A DNA stretch of 42,303 nt. Origin: Deltaproteobacteria bacterium. GTDB lineage: Bacteria > Desulfobacterota > GWC2-55-46. Made by a program: the position numbers and the translations under genes. The notes below the pieces were generated by a model, which was given only the letters and a program-made list of their open reading frames with translations, made no database searches and was not told the DNA's origin. Shown in pieces: positions 16,888 to 25,816 of this stretch (positions are counted from its first letter, which is position 1; each line of letters begins with the position of its first letter). The DNA lies in NCBI GenBank assembly GCA_016213015.1, contig JACRCE010000073.1:1-42303 (forward strand). Direction: 5' to 3'.

Positions 16888-17433
16888 TCATATCGCCCCT
16901 TCCAATATTTTTTCCTTCATCCGTTCGATTTGAGTCTTGAGGCTGCCGTCGAGTATGGTGTTGCCGACCTTCACGACCATGCCCCCGATGAGCGAGGCGT
17001 CCTTGGAGCAGGAAACGGCCGCCTCCTTGCCGGTTGCCGCGCTTATCTTCTTTTTTATCTCGTCAAGCGCCGCGGCGTCCATGTCGACCGGGGATAGCAC
17101 GGTTACCCGAATCTTGCCGGAAATGTCGTCTTCAAGCCTTGAGTATGCCTCGGCTATATCGGCAAGGAGGCGCAGTCCGCGCGTCTTGACAAGGATGCCG
17201 AGAAAGCGCTCCACGGGTTTTGACAGCTTGAGAGAGGCCGAGACCTTTTCCGTCAGGCCGAGCCGGTCTTCAACGGGGAACATCGGATTCATAAGCGTCT
17301 TATATAGCTCCGGCGCGGATTCAAAGGCCGCGTACACGGTGCGGACTTCCTTGCCGTACGCGCCGACCTCGCCGGTTTCGGAGGCGATCTCGATGAGCGC
17401 TCTTGCGTATCTTCTTGCAACGGATGTCTTCAT
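16888..17433 (-). CDS. atpH: ATP synthase delta subunit
   Basis: This 181-aa OSCP/delta subunit joins the peripheral b stalk to the top of F1. It opens with [17 protein letters not shown] and has the conserved C-terminal [20 protein letters not shown]. It begins directly after the stop of the b'/b ORF with no spacer. Confidence 0.95.
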   Translation of the reverse strand: MKTSVARRYARALIEIASETGEVGAYGKEVRTVYAAFESAPELYKTLMNPMFPVEDRLGLTEKVSASLKLSKPVERFLGILVKTRGLRLLADIAEAYSRLEDDISGKIRVTVLSPVDMDAAALDEIKKKISAATGKEAAVSCSKDASLIGGMVVKVGNTILDGSLKTQIERMKEKILEGAI

Positions 17434-18414
17434 CTAATTGAGCCTTAGTTTTTCGATGTTGTCTTTTACGAGTCTCTGTTGATCCGTGGGCGTGAGTTCT
17501 TTCTTGAGTATTTCCTCGGCAAGCTTGGAAGCAATCTCCGTCGCCTCCCGCCGCAGTTCTATCTTCGCCTTCTTTATCTCCTGCGCCGCCGTTGCTCTTG
17601 CTTGTTCCATGAGCCTTGTCGCCGCGGCCTCGGCCTCTTTTATTATGCGTGCGCGCTCCGATGCGCCTTCTATCTCAAGCTCCTTTAATACGTCGGATAC
17701 GTTTTTTTCGAGTTCGCCGAGTTTGTCCCTGTACTCCGCGGCCCTTATCTCGGCCGTCTTCTTGGCCTCCTCGGCGCTCTTGAGAGCTTCTTCTATGTCA
17801 ACGCTTCTCTTGTTGAGGAGTTTGCCTATGACCTTCTTCCATATTATAACAATGCCGACGACAAGGATGGCGAAGTTAATAACCTTCCAGAGCATCCCGC
17901 TATCCGCCTTATGAGCGGCGCCTTCGCCGCCGGTTGAGGCCATGACAAGCGCGGGCGCGAGGGTAAGCGCAAAAAGCGCGAGCATTACGGCGATGTTTCT
18001 GTCAAGCATCTTCGAGGCTATCGAGCGTGATAAGCGATGAGCCTCGTCCTTGACCGATACCCTGATCGATGCGACGTTTTTTTCAAGTTCGGTCTTGAGG
18101 CGCGCCGCCTCTTTCTCAGCCGTGGCGCGCGCCTTGTCCAGCATATCTTTTTCGCAGGCGCGCGCCTCCTGCCTCAATCTGTTTTTTTCCTCAGCGCCTT
18201 TTATTGCCGCCTCTTTGAGCTTCTTTTCGTAAGCGGCTACGCCGTCAGCCACTTCTTTATCCATGTCGGAGGCCTTCTTGAGCGCGCCAACGGTCTTTTC
18301 GTCGCGTTCCGCAAGGAGTTTCAAGACGGGTTTGTACAGCAGTCTGTTGAGGATGGGCAGAAGGATTACGAATCCGATCATCTGATAAAGCAAGGTAATG
18401 TCGAGCGTTAACAT
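17434..18414 (-). CDS. ATP synthase b' and b subunits read as one ORF
   Basis: The single 326-codon frame contains two complete peripheral-stalk subunits. Residues 1-135 are b': membrane helix LLYQMIGFVILLPILNRLLY, a long charged coil, then the usual b' end (SIASKMLDRN). From the ATG at 18009 (17434-18009, 191 aa) it reads b: signal-like segment, short Gly/Ala loop, membrane helix VINFAILVVGIVIIW and a coil. No stop separates them. ATG 18414 is chosen for its GAGGAG site; the frame is open to 18519 without b'-like sequence. A single chain is hard to reconcile with the two parallel stalk helices, so internal initiation at 18009 or a sequence error removing a stop should be considered. Genes for a and c subunits are not here. 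Confidence 0.88.
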   Translation of the reverse strand: MLTLDITLLYQMIGFVILLPILNRLLYKPVLKLLAERDEKTVGALKKASDMDKEVADGVAAYEKKLKEAAIKGAEEKNRLRQEARACEKDMLDKARATAEKEAARLKTELEKNVASIRVSVKDEAHRLSRSIASKMLDRNIAVMLALFALTLAPALVMASTGGEGAAHKADSGMLWKVINFAILVVGIVIIWKKVIGKLLNKRSVDIEEALKSAEEAKKTAEIRAAEYRDKLGELEKNVSDVLKELEIEGASERARIIKEAEAAATRLMEQARATAAQEIKKAKIELRREATEIASKLAEEILKKELTPTDQQRLVKDNIEKLRLN

Positions 18415-18533
18415 TGAAACTCCTCTATAAGTCGGCAAGACGCGGCAGACCCAAGCGCAGGCGCAATGGGTTGTCCATCGAATGACTTTTTGCTGTTCAG
18501 AACAGAGTATTCCTAACATACGGCAAAGTTTGT

Positions 18534-18539
18534 TGTCAA
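18534..18539 (-). promoter_or_regulatory. Possible -35 box of the atp operon
   Basis: TTGACA on the minus strand lies about 120 nt before the b' start. The -10 region 17 nt downstream (TTAGGA) is poor, so this is weak. Confidence 0.25.
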
Positions 18540-18626
18540 GGAATTAATGTATGCGGCCTCTATGTTATTGTGTTTTTTCCGGCTGCGGCAGGACCGTTTC
18601 GTATAGGCCGGTTATGAGGGGCAAAC

Positions 18627-18655
18627 AAAAGCGGCGCGCCATGCGCGCCGCTTTT
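18627..18655 (-). terminator. Terminator for the Met/His-rich gene
   Basis: AAAAGCGGCGCGC, loop CAT, GCGCGCCGCTTTT: a strong symmetric hairpin downstream of the 18674 stop, usable on both strands. Confidence 0.85.
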
Positions 18656-18673
18656 GGCCGTCGGCAAGGATAA

Positions 18674-19048
18674 TTACTTCGAGGGCTTCGTCTCCTCTTT
18701 TTTCTCATCGCGCTTTTTCATCATCTCTTCATGGTGCTTGGTCATCTCCTCATGATGCTTGGCCATATCGTCCATCATCGCGTCCGTCCTCCTCATCATC
18801 TGTTCGAGCGTCTTTTTCTGCTCAGGCGTGGGCGTGTGGTTCATATCCTTCATCATCCCCATCATGCCCTTCATCATGCCCATCATTTCCTTCATCATCC
18901 CGTGGAGCATCTTGTGCTTCTCCTGCATCTCCTTGGGGCCGCCCATGCCCATCATCCCGTGTCCCTCGCCCTTCATCTCGGCCATGGCCGGGGCAGCAAC
19001 GTATAGCATGACGGAGAAGAGCAGCATTGCAGCCAAGATTCTTTTCAT
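18674..19048 (-). CDS. Met/His-rich exported protein
   Basis: This 124-aa protein has a clear Sec signal peptide (MKRILAAM... cleavage after APAMA, about residue 23). The mature part is dominated by Met, His, Lys and Glu, with repeated MMGMMKGMMGMMKDMNH and the direct repeat KHHEEMTKHHEEMMKK. Met-rich clusters and paired His suggest periplasmic binding of copper/silver or another soft metal; this is inference from composition. It may also resemble CpxP/Spy-like helical proteins. AAGGAGG precedes the ATG, and a perfect TATAAT lies at 19083-19078 on the minus strand. It is a stand-alone unit, divergent from tmk. Confidence 0.83.
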   Translation of the reverse strand: MKRILAAMLLFSVMLYVAAPAMAEMKGEGHGMMGMGGPKEMQEKHKMLHGMMKEMMGMMKGMMGMMKDMNHTPTPEQKKTLEQMMRRTDAMMDDMAKHHEEMTKHHEEMMKKRDEKKEETKPSK

Positions 19049-19150
19049 AGTTTGAGACCTCCTTGTTTGATTGTGCTATTATACACGACTTTTCGGGATT
19101 GTGGAGGGGGGACTTGCTTTGAGCCGGTTCTTTGCTGTAATATCCGGGCA

Positions 19151-19789
19151 ATGGCGATCTTCATAACATTCGAGGGCGTGGAAGGGTGCGGCAAATCCAC
19201 GCAGGCTGAGCTTCTAAAGGGGCATCTTGAGGCCGTCGGGCGAAAGGTTGTCGCGGTCAGGGAGCCGGGCGCGACGCCTGTAGGCGAGAAGATTCGCTCC
19301 ATACTCGTGGGTTCGGAAGGCGAGGGGATGAGTCCGCTGACCGAGCTTTTTTTGTACGAGGTGTGCAGAGCAGAGCTTGTTCACAAGGTTATAAAGCCCG
19401 CCCTTGAAGCCGGCGTTGACGTTATATGCGACAGGTTTACCGATTCAACCCTTGCCTATCAGGGCTGGGGCAGGGGTCTTGACGTCGGCGTCATAAAACG
19501 GCTCAACTCCATTGCCACGAGCGGCCTTGTCCCTTTTGTCACGTTCTTTCTCGACTGCCCGCCGGAGGTTGGTTTAGGCAGGGCGTTCAAGAGGATGCGC
19601 CAAGGAACCCCTGAAGACCGTTTTGAAAAGGAGGCGCTCTCCTTTCACTCCAGCGTTAGAAAAGGGTTCATGGAGCTTGCCGCTCAAGAGCCGGACAGGG
19701 TGAGGATAATAGACGCCAACCGCGATATATCTTTAATACACGGCGAGATATGTGATATTATAAAAAGATGCGTATCTCGGAAATCATAG
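19151..19789 (+). CDS. tmk: Thymidylate kinase
   Basis: This 212-aa enzyme phosphorylates dTMP to dTDP. P-loop FEGVEGCGKST is at residues 7-17, the DRF motif is in CDRFTDSTLAYQGWGRG, and the LID region follows after FLDCPPEVGL. The acidic and Gly-rich P-loop is E. coli-like or intermediate in type. ATG 19151 begins the conserved sequence; longer in-frame starts are upstream of the homologous region. It overlaps holB by 22 nt. Confidence 0.93.
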   Translation: MAIFITFEGVEGCGKSTQAELLKGHLEAVGRKVVAVREPGATPVGEKIRSILVGSEGEGMSPLTELFLYEVCRAELVHKVIKPALEAGVDVICDRFTDSTLAYQGWGRGLDVGVIKRLNSIATSGLVPFVTFFLDCPPEVGLGRAFKRMRQGTPEDRFEKEALSFHSSVRKGFMELAAQEPDRVRIIDANRDISLIHGEICDIIKRCVSRKS

Positions 19790-20718
19790 GACACGAAAGG
19801 GAGATAAACGCGCTGTGCGCCTCGTTCAAGGGCAACAGGTTCGCTCATGCCTATCTGTTCGCGGGGCCGGACGGGGTCGGCAAGCGGATGGCCGCAAGGG
19901 CTTATGCGGCGTTTCTTAACTGCACGGCCGGACTTGACGACTCATGCGGGGTCTGCCGCTCATGCGTTGCCGTCGCGTCAGGGGCGCATCAGAACGTAAT
20001 CGAGATATGGCCGACCGACAAAGACGGGGACAAGGACTTGAACGGCCTTATAAAGGTCGACGCGATACGGGACGTTCAATCAAGGTTGAGATGCAGGATC
20101 GAGTCCGGCATGAAGGTCGTCATAGTGGAGGCCGCGGACAGGTTCATGCCGCAGGCCGCCAACGCCTTTTTGAAGACCCTTGAGGAGCCGCCCGAGGCGA
20201 CCGTAATTTTTCTTGTTACGGCGCGTCCGTTCGCGCTCTTGCCCACGGTGTTGAGCCGTTGCCAGAGGGTGAACTTTGCCCCGCTTGACGTCAAGAAGGT
20301 TGTTGATTACCTTGTCGATAAAAAATCTTATCCGTCTTCGGAGGCGGGCTTGGCTGTCCGTATGAGCGAAGGGTCGATATCAAAGGCAATGGCGTGGCTT
20401 GATGACGGGCAGGGCATGCTGCGTCTTCAATTGGCGGAGGCGCTCGGTCGGTTGACCGGACAGGACGCGGATCAAGCGCTTAGATTGGCCGACGAACTCT
20501 CGAAAAGAGATGACATTGACGAGGCGCTTGAGGCGTTCAAGGTCTGGTACAGGGACATGGCCGTAGCCTGTAACAAGGGCGGGGCGTCCCATGAAATATT
20601 GCGGGCAATCGCCTGTTATTCGGCCATAAACGCGGCTCAGGAAGAGATACGCCCGCCGCGCAACGCGAATAAGCTCCTTGCGATGGAGACGTTGGTTTTG
20701 AAGCTGGCGGGGCGCTGA
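19768..20718 (+). CDS. holB: DNA polymerase III delta' subunit
   Basis: This 316-aa clamp-loader AAA+ subunit has a P-loop-like GPDGVGKR near residues 33-40, four zinc cysteines (C51, then C60GVC and C66), and the sensor segment NAFLKTLEEPPEATVIFLVT. The SRC motif (VLSRCQRVNF) is also present. It loads the beta clamp together with tau/gamma and delta. It starts inside the end of tmk, the usual tmk-holB arrangement, and is followed by ricT. Confidence 0.92.
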   Translation: MRISEIIGHEREINALCASFKGNRFAHAYLFAGPDGVGKRMAARAYAAFLNCTAGLDDSCGVCRSCVAVASGAHQNVIEIWPTDKDGDKDLNGLIKVDAIRDVQSRLRCRIESGMKVVIVEAADRFMPQAANAFLKTLEEPPEATVIFLVTARPFALLPTVLSRCQRVNFAPLDVKKVVDYLVDKKSYPSSEAGLAVRMSEGSISKAMAWLDDGQGMLRLQLAEALGRLTGQDADQALRLADELSKRDDIDEALEAFKVWYRDMAVACNKGGASHEILRAIACYSAINAAQEEIRPPRNANKLLAMETLVLKLAGR

Positions 20719-20747
20719 AAGGCGAGCAAATAAGGAGAGGCTTATAG

Positions 20748-21512
20748 ATGATCTATCTAACGGGCGTCAGGTTCAGGCGGGCAAGCAAGGTCTACGACTT
20801 CGACGCCAACGGCCTTGATTTGAAAATAGGCAATACCGTTATAGTCGAGGTGGAAAAGGGTCTCGGCATCGGCGTCGTGTCCAAACCGCCAAGGGAGGTC
20901 GACCCGGTCGTCATGCAGCGCCATGTCAGAAAGGTGGTGCGAAAGGCCGACGCCGTAGACATGGAGCGCAACGTCTTCAACACCGAGAGGGAACGCGAGG
21001 CCATGAGGCTTTGCAGGGAAAAGATTGCCAAGTACAAGCTCCCGATGAGGCTTATCCGCGTGGAGTACATGTTCGACTCCAGCAAGGCGGTCTTCTACTT
21101 TACCTCCGAGAACAGGGTGGACTTCCGCGAGCTTGTAAAAGACCTGGCAAGCGGCTTTCACACACGCATAGAGATGCGTCAGGTGGGCGTGAGGGACGAG
21201 GCGAAGATGCTCGGCGGGCTTGGCCCGTGCGGCAGGGAGCTTTGCTGTTCCGGTTTTTTATCCAGCTTCGAGCCGGTTACGATAAAGATGGCGAAGGATC
21301 AGAACCTTGCGCTCAATCCGGCCAAGATATCCGGCATCTGCGGCAGGCTCATGTGTTGTCTGTCCTACGAACACGCGATGTATAAGGAAGAAAAACGCCT
21401 CAAGGTGAAAGATAAGGATAGCGTCGGCGGCCATAACTGCGGAGGCTGCGGAAAACATCCGGCGCTCGTTGAAACGCCGTTGCCGGCTAATACGAGCGAT
21501 AAAGGAGCCTGA
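20748..21512 (+). CDS. ricT: PSP1-domain protein RicT (YaaT)
   Basis: This 254-aa PSP1 C-terminal-domain protein shows the family cysteine motifs CGRELCC and CGRLMCC around 162-205, plus an extra C-terminal CGGCG. In Bacillus its orthologue forms an iron-sulfur RicA/F/T complex that acts with RNase Y on mRNA processing; in other phyla the role is less clear. AAGGAGAGG precedes ATG 20748. The tmk-holB-ricT-metG order is widely conserved. Confidence 0.92.
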   Translation: MIYLTGVRFRRASKVYDFDANGLDLKIGNTVIVEVEKGLGIGVVSKPPREVDPVVMQRHVRKVVRKADAVDMERNVFNTEREREAMRLCREKIAKYKLPMRLIRVEYMFDSSKAVFYFTSENRVDFRELVKDLASGFHTRIEMRQVGVRDEAKMLGGLGPCGRELCCSGFLSSFEPVTIKMAKDQNLALNPAKISGICGRLMCCLSYEHAMYKEEKRLKVKDKDSVGGHNCGGCGKHPALVETPLPANTSDKGA

Positions 21513-21519
21513 CCGACTA

Positions 21520-23064
21520 ATGGCTCCATTAAATCAGGACGCAAAACGCTTCTACGTTACCACGCCCATCTACTACGTCAACGACGCGCCGCACATCGGC
21601 CACGCCTACACGACCGTTTCCGCGGACTGTCTTGCGAGGTTCAAAAGGCTAAAGGGGATGGACGTCTTATTCCTTACCGGCACGGACGAGCACGGCGAGA
21701 AGGTTCAAAAGGCGGCCTTGTCTGCCGGGCTCAGCCCCATCGAATTTGCGGACAAGGTTAATCTGCGCTTTGTCGAACTCTGGAAAAAACTCGACATCTC
21801 CAACGACTCATTTATTCGCACGACCGAGGAGAGGCACAAGAGGGCGGTAAAGGCGTTTTGGAAGGTCATAAGCGAGAAAGGACTCATCTATAAGGGAGAG
21901 TACGAGGACTGGTACTGCACCCCGTGCGAAAATTTCCTTACCGAGACCCAGCTTGCGGCCGGAAAATGTCCCGACTGCGGCAGACCGGTTCAAAAGTTAA
22001 AAGAGGAGAGCTACTTTTTTAAGCTCTCCGACTACGGCGGCGTGTTACTTGATGCGATAAACTCCGGCGAGCTCGTCATCCAGCCGGACTCCAAACGCAA
22101 CGAGGTAACGTCCTTTCTCAAGGATGGGCTCAGAGATCTCAGCATAAGCAGGACGACCTTCTCGTGGGGCATCCCGGTGCCCGGCGACGACAAGCACGTC
22201 ATGTACGTCTGGTTCGACGCGCTCACAAACTACCTTTCGGCAACCGGCTATCCTGATGTTGCATTGCGCTGGCCTGTTGACGTGCACATAATCGGCAAGG
22301 ACATACTTAGATTTCATGCCGTGTACTGGACCGCGTTTTTAATGGCCGCAGGACTGGCGCTTCCGAAAAAGATATTCGCCCACGGCTGGTGGACCATTGA
22401 CAACGAGAAGATGAGCAAGTCAAAGGGCAACGTGGTTGACCCTCAAGCAGTGGTTGACAGGTATGGCGTTGACCAGTTTAGGTACTTTCTCATGCGCGAG
22501 GTGCCGTTCGGACTTGACGGCGACTTCTCCATAAAGGCGCTTGAAGGCAGGATAAACGCGGACCTTGCAAACGACCTTGGAAATTTGTTGAGCAGAACGG
22601 TTTCGATGATTGAAAAATACAGGAAAGGCGAAGTCCCGTCCGAGTGCGCCTCTCATGCGCTTGATACCGGAAGATACCTGAAAGACGCGCTCCCGGATAT
22701 GGCAAAGACGTATGCGGGGAACATGGACGCCCTTGAGTTTCATAAAGCGCTTGACGTTATCTGGGTCTTTGTCCGAAAGCTCAACGCCTTTGTAGACGAG
22801 GCGGCCCCGTGGAAACTCGCCAAGGAGGAGGGAGCGGCACAGGCGAGGCTCTCCAACGTCCTTTATACCCTTGCCGAGGGTTTGAGGATAATCGCGGTGT
22901 GCGCATATCCGTTCATGCCGTCATCCGCTGAGAAGATGTGGCTCTCGCTTGGCATGGATGCCCGGATTGCGAACGTTGATTTCGATAAGGCCACGGCATG
23001 GGGCGGTCTCAAGGACGGCCTTCGCGTGCAAAAGGGCGCGTCGCTTTTCCCGAGGATAGAGTAA
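21520..23064 (+). CDS. metG: Methionyl-tRNA synthetase
   Basis: This 514-aa class I synthetase charges tRNA-Met. The HIGH motif is in NDAPHIGHAY near residue 25 and the KMSKS motif in KMSKSKGNVVDP near 300. A CxxC pair with a second CxxC (CTPCEN, then CPDCG) forms the zinc knuckle. It is the short form without a C-terminal tRNA-binding EMAP domain. ATG 21520 starts the conserved part; the frame is open back into ricT (21469). The TAA stop (23062-23064) is contributed by, or directly abuts, the left end of a type-1 miniature element. Confidence 0.95.
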   Translation: MAPLNQDAKRFYVTTPIYYVNDAPHIGHAYTTVSADCLARFKRLKGMDVLFLTGTDEHGEKVQKAALSAGLSPIEFADKVNLRFVELWKKLDISNDSFIRTTEERHKRAVKAFWKVISEKGLIYKGEYEDWYCTPCENFLTETQLAAGKCPDCGRPVQKLKEESYFFKLSDYGGVLLDAINSGELVIQPDSKRNEVTSFLKDGLRDLSISRTTFSWGIPVPGDDKHVMYVWFDALTNYLSATGYPDVALRWPVDVHIIGKDILRFHAVYWTAFLMAAGLALPKKIFAHGWWTIDNEKMSKSKGNVVDPQAVVDRYGVDQFRYFLMREVPFGLDGDFSIKALEGRINADLANDLGNLLSRTVSMIEKYRKGEVPSECASHALDTGRYLKDALPDMAKTYAGNMDALEFHKALDVIWVFVRKLNAFVDEAAPWKLAKEEGAAQARLSNVLYTLAEGLRIIAVCAYPFMPSSAEKMWLSLGMDARIANVDFDKATAWGGLKDGLRVQKGASLFPRIE

Positions 23065-23272
23065 GGGAAGGTCTGATTAATTCGCTAACCCGTCATAAAC
23101 CGTCATTCTCGCGTAGCGTAGAATCTCGTCTTTAAGGAAATCAACGACTTGGAGATTGCCGCGCCCAGCACCACTTTGTTGCACGAAGGAATTTGCCAAG
23201 GAACACGCTTTCATAATCCAAAGTGGTGCTGGGCTCGCAATGACAAAATAGGAATAAATCGGAGCTTCCTAA
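23062..23272 (-). repeat. Type-1 miniature element, reverse orientation
   Basis: This full-length copy with termini TAAGGGAAGGTCTGATTAAT and GGAGCTTCCTAA is about 211 bp and contains the 72-bp element at 23163-23234. It overlaps the metG stop codon. It has a small internal duplication of CCGTCAT. Confidence 0.83.
23163..23234 (+). repeat. 72-bp inverted-arm element, copy C
   Basis: Perfect 15-bp arms (23163-23177, 23220-23234) surround a core that is diverged but alignable to the others (GAAGGAATTTGCCAAGGAAC). Relative to its type-1 host the core is inverted compared with copies B and E, at the same host position (TCATTGCGA | element). Confidence 0.9.
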
Positions 23273-23354
23273 GGGTAACCTTCTTTCGTTCCGTTAAGCA
23301 AGACGGCAGGGTAATCCCCTGCCATATATTTTTTTGAAGGACACCGTAGATACA

Positions 23355-24749
23355 ATGGAAAAACCGTTGTTCATAGACACCCACGCGCATCTTGACGATG
23401 CGCGTTATGACGCTGACAGGGAAGCCGTGGTACAGAGGGCAAAGGACGCTGGTCTTAAAAACGTCATAACCATAGGCTGCTGGAACGCTAAACGCGGCTT
23501 TGACGGGCCGCTTTCCATAGTTCGCGATAACGCATTCGCCTATCTCTCCCTTGGGGTCCATCCGCATGAGGCCGGACAGGTCGGAGACGACGTATTCGCC
23601 CTCATAAGACGCCTTGCGCTTGACGAGGCCAACAGGGTAGTGGCGCTCGGCGAGACAGGGCTTGACTATCATTATGAACATTCGCCGCGGGACAAACAGA
23701 AGGCCGTCTTCATAAAACATATCCGGTTGGGCCGGGAGTTAAACCTCCCCCTTATTATCCATTCAAGGGAGGCGGACAAAGACACGATGGAGATACTCGA
23801 ATCCGAAGGCGCCTCCTCCATCGGCGGCGTGTTTCATTGCTTCTCAGGCGACGCGAGCATTGCGCGCAAGGCGCTTGACATCGGTTTTTATCTGTCGTTT
23901 GCAGGCATCATTACGTTCCCGAAGGCCGACGCGGTGCGTGAGGTTGTACAGACTGTGCCCATTGAAAGGATGCTCATAGAGACCGACTGCCCCTACCTTG
24001 CCCCATCGCCGCACAGGGGCAAGAGGAATGAACCGGCCTTTGTCGTGCGCACGGCTCAGGAAATAGCAAAGATAAAGAAGATGAGCGTTGCCGACGTTGC
24101 GCGCATAACCACGGCGAACGCGGAAGGGGTTTTCGGCCTTGAAAAGCGTGAGGCGATAAAGATAGCCTACCCGATAAGAAACTCCCTTTATCTCAACGTG
24201 ACCAACAGGTGCTCGAACCATTGCTCTTTCTGCGCCAAGTTCAAGTCATACACGGTCAAGGGGCATTATCTGAGGCTCAAAGAGGAGCCGTCCTTTGAGG
24301 AGGTTTTGAAGGCGATAGGGGATAATCCCCTCAAGTACGATGAAATAGTCTTTTGCGGTTTCGGCGAGCCGCTCCTGAGGCTTGACCTCGTAAAAAAGAT
24401 CGGACTGCATCTCAAGAAGATGGGTTGCAGGATACGCATTGACACCGACGGTCTTGCCAACCTCGTGCACAATAGAAATATTTTGCCTGAGCTTGGCTTT
24501 GTTGACGTAATATCGGTAAGCCTCAACGCGCCTGATTCGGCGGCTTATCAGAGGCTCATCAAGACGCCGTTCGGCGAGGCGGCCTATCCGGCGATACTGT
24601 TTTTTCTCCGCGAGGCAGGCAAGCACATCGCAAAGGTGGTCGCAAGCGTGGTTGCCGTGCCCGGGCTCGACGTGGAGGCGTGCAGAAAGGTCGCCGAGGA
24701 CGAGCTTGGCGTGGCTTTCAGGGTAAGGGAGTACGACAACGTAGGATAA
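23355..24749 (+). CDS. TatD nuclease fused to a radical SAM domain
   Basis: This 464-aa two-domain protein has at residues 1-255 a TatD-family metal-dependent hydrolase: FIDTHAHLDD, ALGETGLDYHY, PLIIHSREA, GVFHCFSG, and ETDCPYLAP are all present, so the metal site looks intact. From about 270 on is a short radical SAM domain with the cluster-binding C286-x3-C290-x2-C293 (CSNHCSFC) and GFGEPLL, matching the group found next to or fused with tatD. ATG 23355 is preferred to TTG 23334. The reaction of the radical SAM part is unknown. The gap to metG is filled by a type-1 element. Confidence 0.9.
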   Translation: MEKPLFIDTHAHLDDARYDADREAVVQRAKDAGLKNVITIGCWNAKRGFDGPLSIVRDNAFAYLSLGVHPHEAGQVGDDVFALIRRLALDEANRVVALGETGLDYHYEHSPRDKQKAVFIKHIRLGRELNLPLIIHSREADKDTMEILESEGASSIGGVFHCFSGDASIARKALDIGFYLSFAGIITFPKADAVREVVQTVPIERMLIETDCPYLAPSPHRGKRNEPAFVVRTAQEIAKIKKMSVADVARITTANAEGVFGLEKREAIKIAYPIRNSLYLNVTNRCSNHCSFCAKFKSYTVKGHYLRLKEEPSFEEVLKAIGDNPLKYDEIVFCGFGEPLLRLDLVKKIGLHLKKMGCRIRIDTDGLANLVHNRNILPELGFVDVISVSLNAPDSAAYQRLIKTPFGEAAYPAILFFLREAGKHIAKVVASVVAVPGLDVEACRKVAEDELGVAFRVREYDNVG

Positions 24750-24752
24750 AAT

Positions 24753-24830
24753 ACCGTGTAACTACCGTGTCCGTGACCGTGAACCGTGAAAAGATTTTTT
24801 TTATACGGTCAACGGACACGGTTCACGGTA
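24753..24830. repeat. CCGTGAAC-type palindrome (family 3)
   Basis: ACCGTGTAACTACCGTGTCC at the left and GGACACGGTTCACGGT at the right form a long hairpin filling the gap between the tatD fusion and era. Confidence 0.7.
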
Positions 24831-24840
24831 CTATCTATCT

Positions 24841-25722
24841 ATGTTCAGATCAGGCTTCATAGCCATAGTCGGCAGGCCCAATGCCGGAAAGTCAACGCTC
24901 CTCAACGCGCTGTTGGGCGAGAAGATAGCTATCGTTTCTCCAAAGCCCCAGACCACGAGGACAATCATAAGGGGCATAAAGACAAGCGTGGACAGTCAGA
25001 TGATATTCGTGGACACCCCGGGCATCCACAAGGGCACATCCCTTTTGAACGCCTCGCTCGTGGCCGGGGCACGGGCCGCACTCAAGGATGCGGACGCGAT
25101 AGTCTATCTTTTCGACGTTGCCTCAAAACCACACGAAGACGACGAGATTATAATGGAGACGCTCAAGAAGCTGCGCTCCCCAATCGTGCTTGCGTTGAAC
25201 AAGGTTGACAAGCTGGAAAAGAAGTTGCTTTTGCCGATGATAGACGGGTTTTCCAAACGCATGAACCTTGCCGCGATAGTGCCGGTGTCGGCCTTGAAGC
25301 GCACGGGACTCGACGCGCTTGTCCATGCGCTCTCCGGTCTTTTGCCGGAAGGCCCAAGATATTTTCCGGACGATCAGCTTACCGATTCAACGGAACGCTC
25401 GATAGCCTCGGCCATCATAATGGAAAAGGTCTTTCTGAACACGTCCAAGGAGATACCGTACTCGGTCGCCGTTACTATTGACAAGTTTGAGGAGAAGAAG
25501 TCCAAAGGCGTCGTAGCCATAACCGCTACGATCAACGTGGAACGCGACTCGCAAAAGGGCATAGTCATAGGTAAGGGCGGAAGCATGTTAAAGCGCATAG
25601 GCACAAGCGCGAGGCTTGATATGGAAAGGATGCTTGCCAAAAAGGTCTTCCTTGAGCTGTTCGTGTCCGTGCGTAAGGACTGGACCAAAAAGCCGGGCGC
25701 ATTGAAGGAGTTCGGGTATTAA
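24841..25722 (+). CDS. era: GTPase Era
   Basis: This 293-aa ribosome-assembly GTPase binds the 3' end of 16S rRNA. G1 is GRPNAGKST (residues 11-19), the switch-region TTRTIIRGI follows, G3 is DTPGIH and G4 is NKVD. The C-terminal KH domain carries GKGGSMLKRIG. ATG 24841 directly follows the family-3 palindrome with no good ribosome binding site, so the exact start is slightly uncertain. Confidence 0.95.
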   Translation: MFRSGFIAIVGRPNAGKSTLLNALLGEKIAIVSPKPQTTRTIIRGIKTSVDSQMIFVDTPGIHKGTSLLNASLVAGARAALKDADAIVYLFDVASKPHEDDEIIMETLKKLRSPIVLALNKVDKLEKKLLLPMIDGFSKRMNLAAIVPVSALKRTGLDALVHALSGLLPEGPRYFPDDQLTDSTERSIASAIIMEKVFLNTSKEIPYSVAVTIDKFEEKKSKGVVAITATINVERDSQKGIVIGKGGSMLKRIGTSARLDMERMLAKKVFLELFVSVRKDWTKKPGALKEFGY

Positions 25723-25748
25723 CCTGCCTTTTTTGAAAAAAAGGCAGG
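25723..25748. terminator. Hairpin downstream of era
   Basis: CCTGCCTTTTTT (25723-25734) and AAAAAAGGCAGG (25737-25748) make a 12-bp stem right after the era stop. It belongs to the GGCAGGC hairpin family, and no T-run follows. Confidence 0.5.
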
Positions 25749-25816
25749 CTGAAAAACTTTAATAGGGAATAAACAGCCGGGCTGATGAATATGAATATTG
25801 CCCGTGCGGCAAGCAG

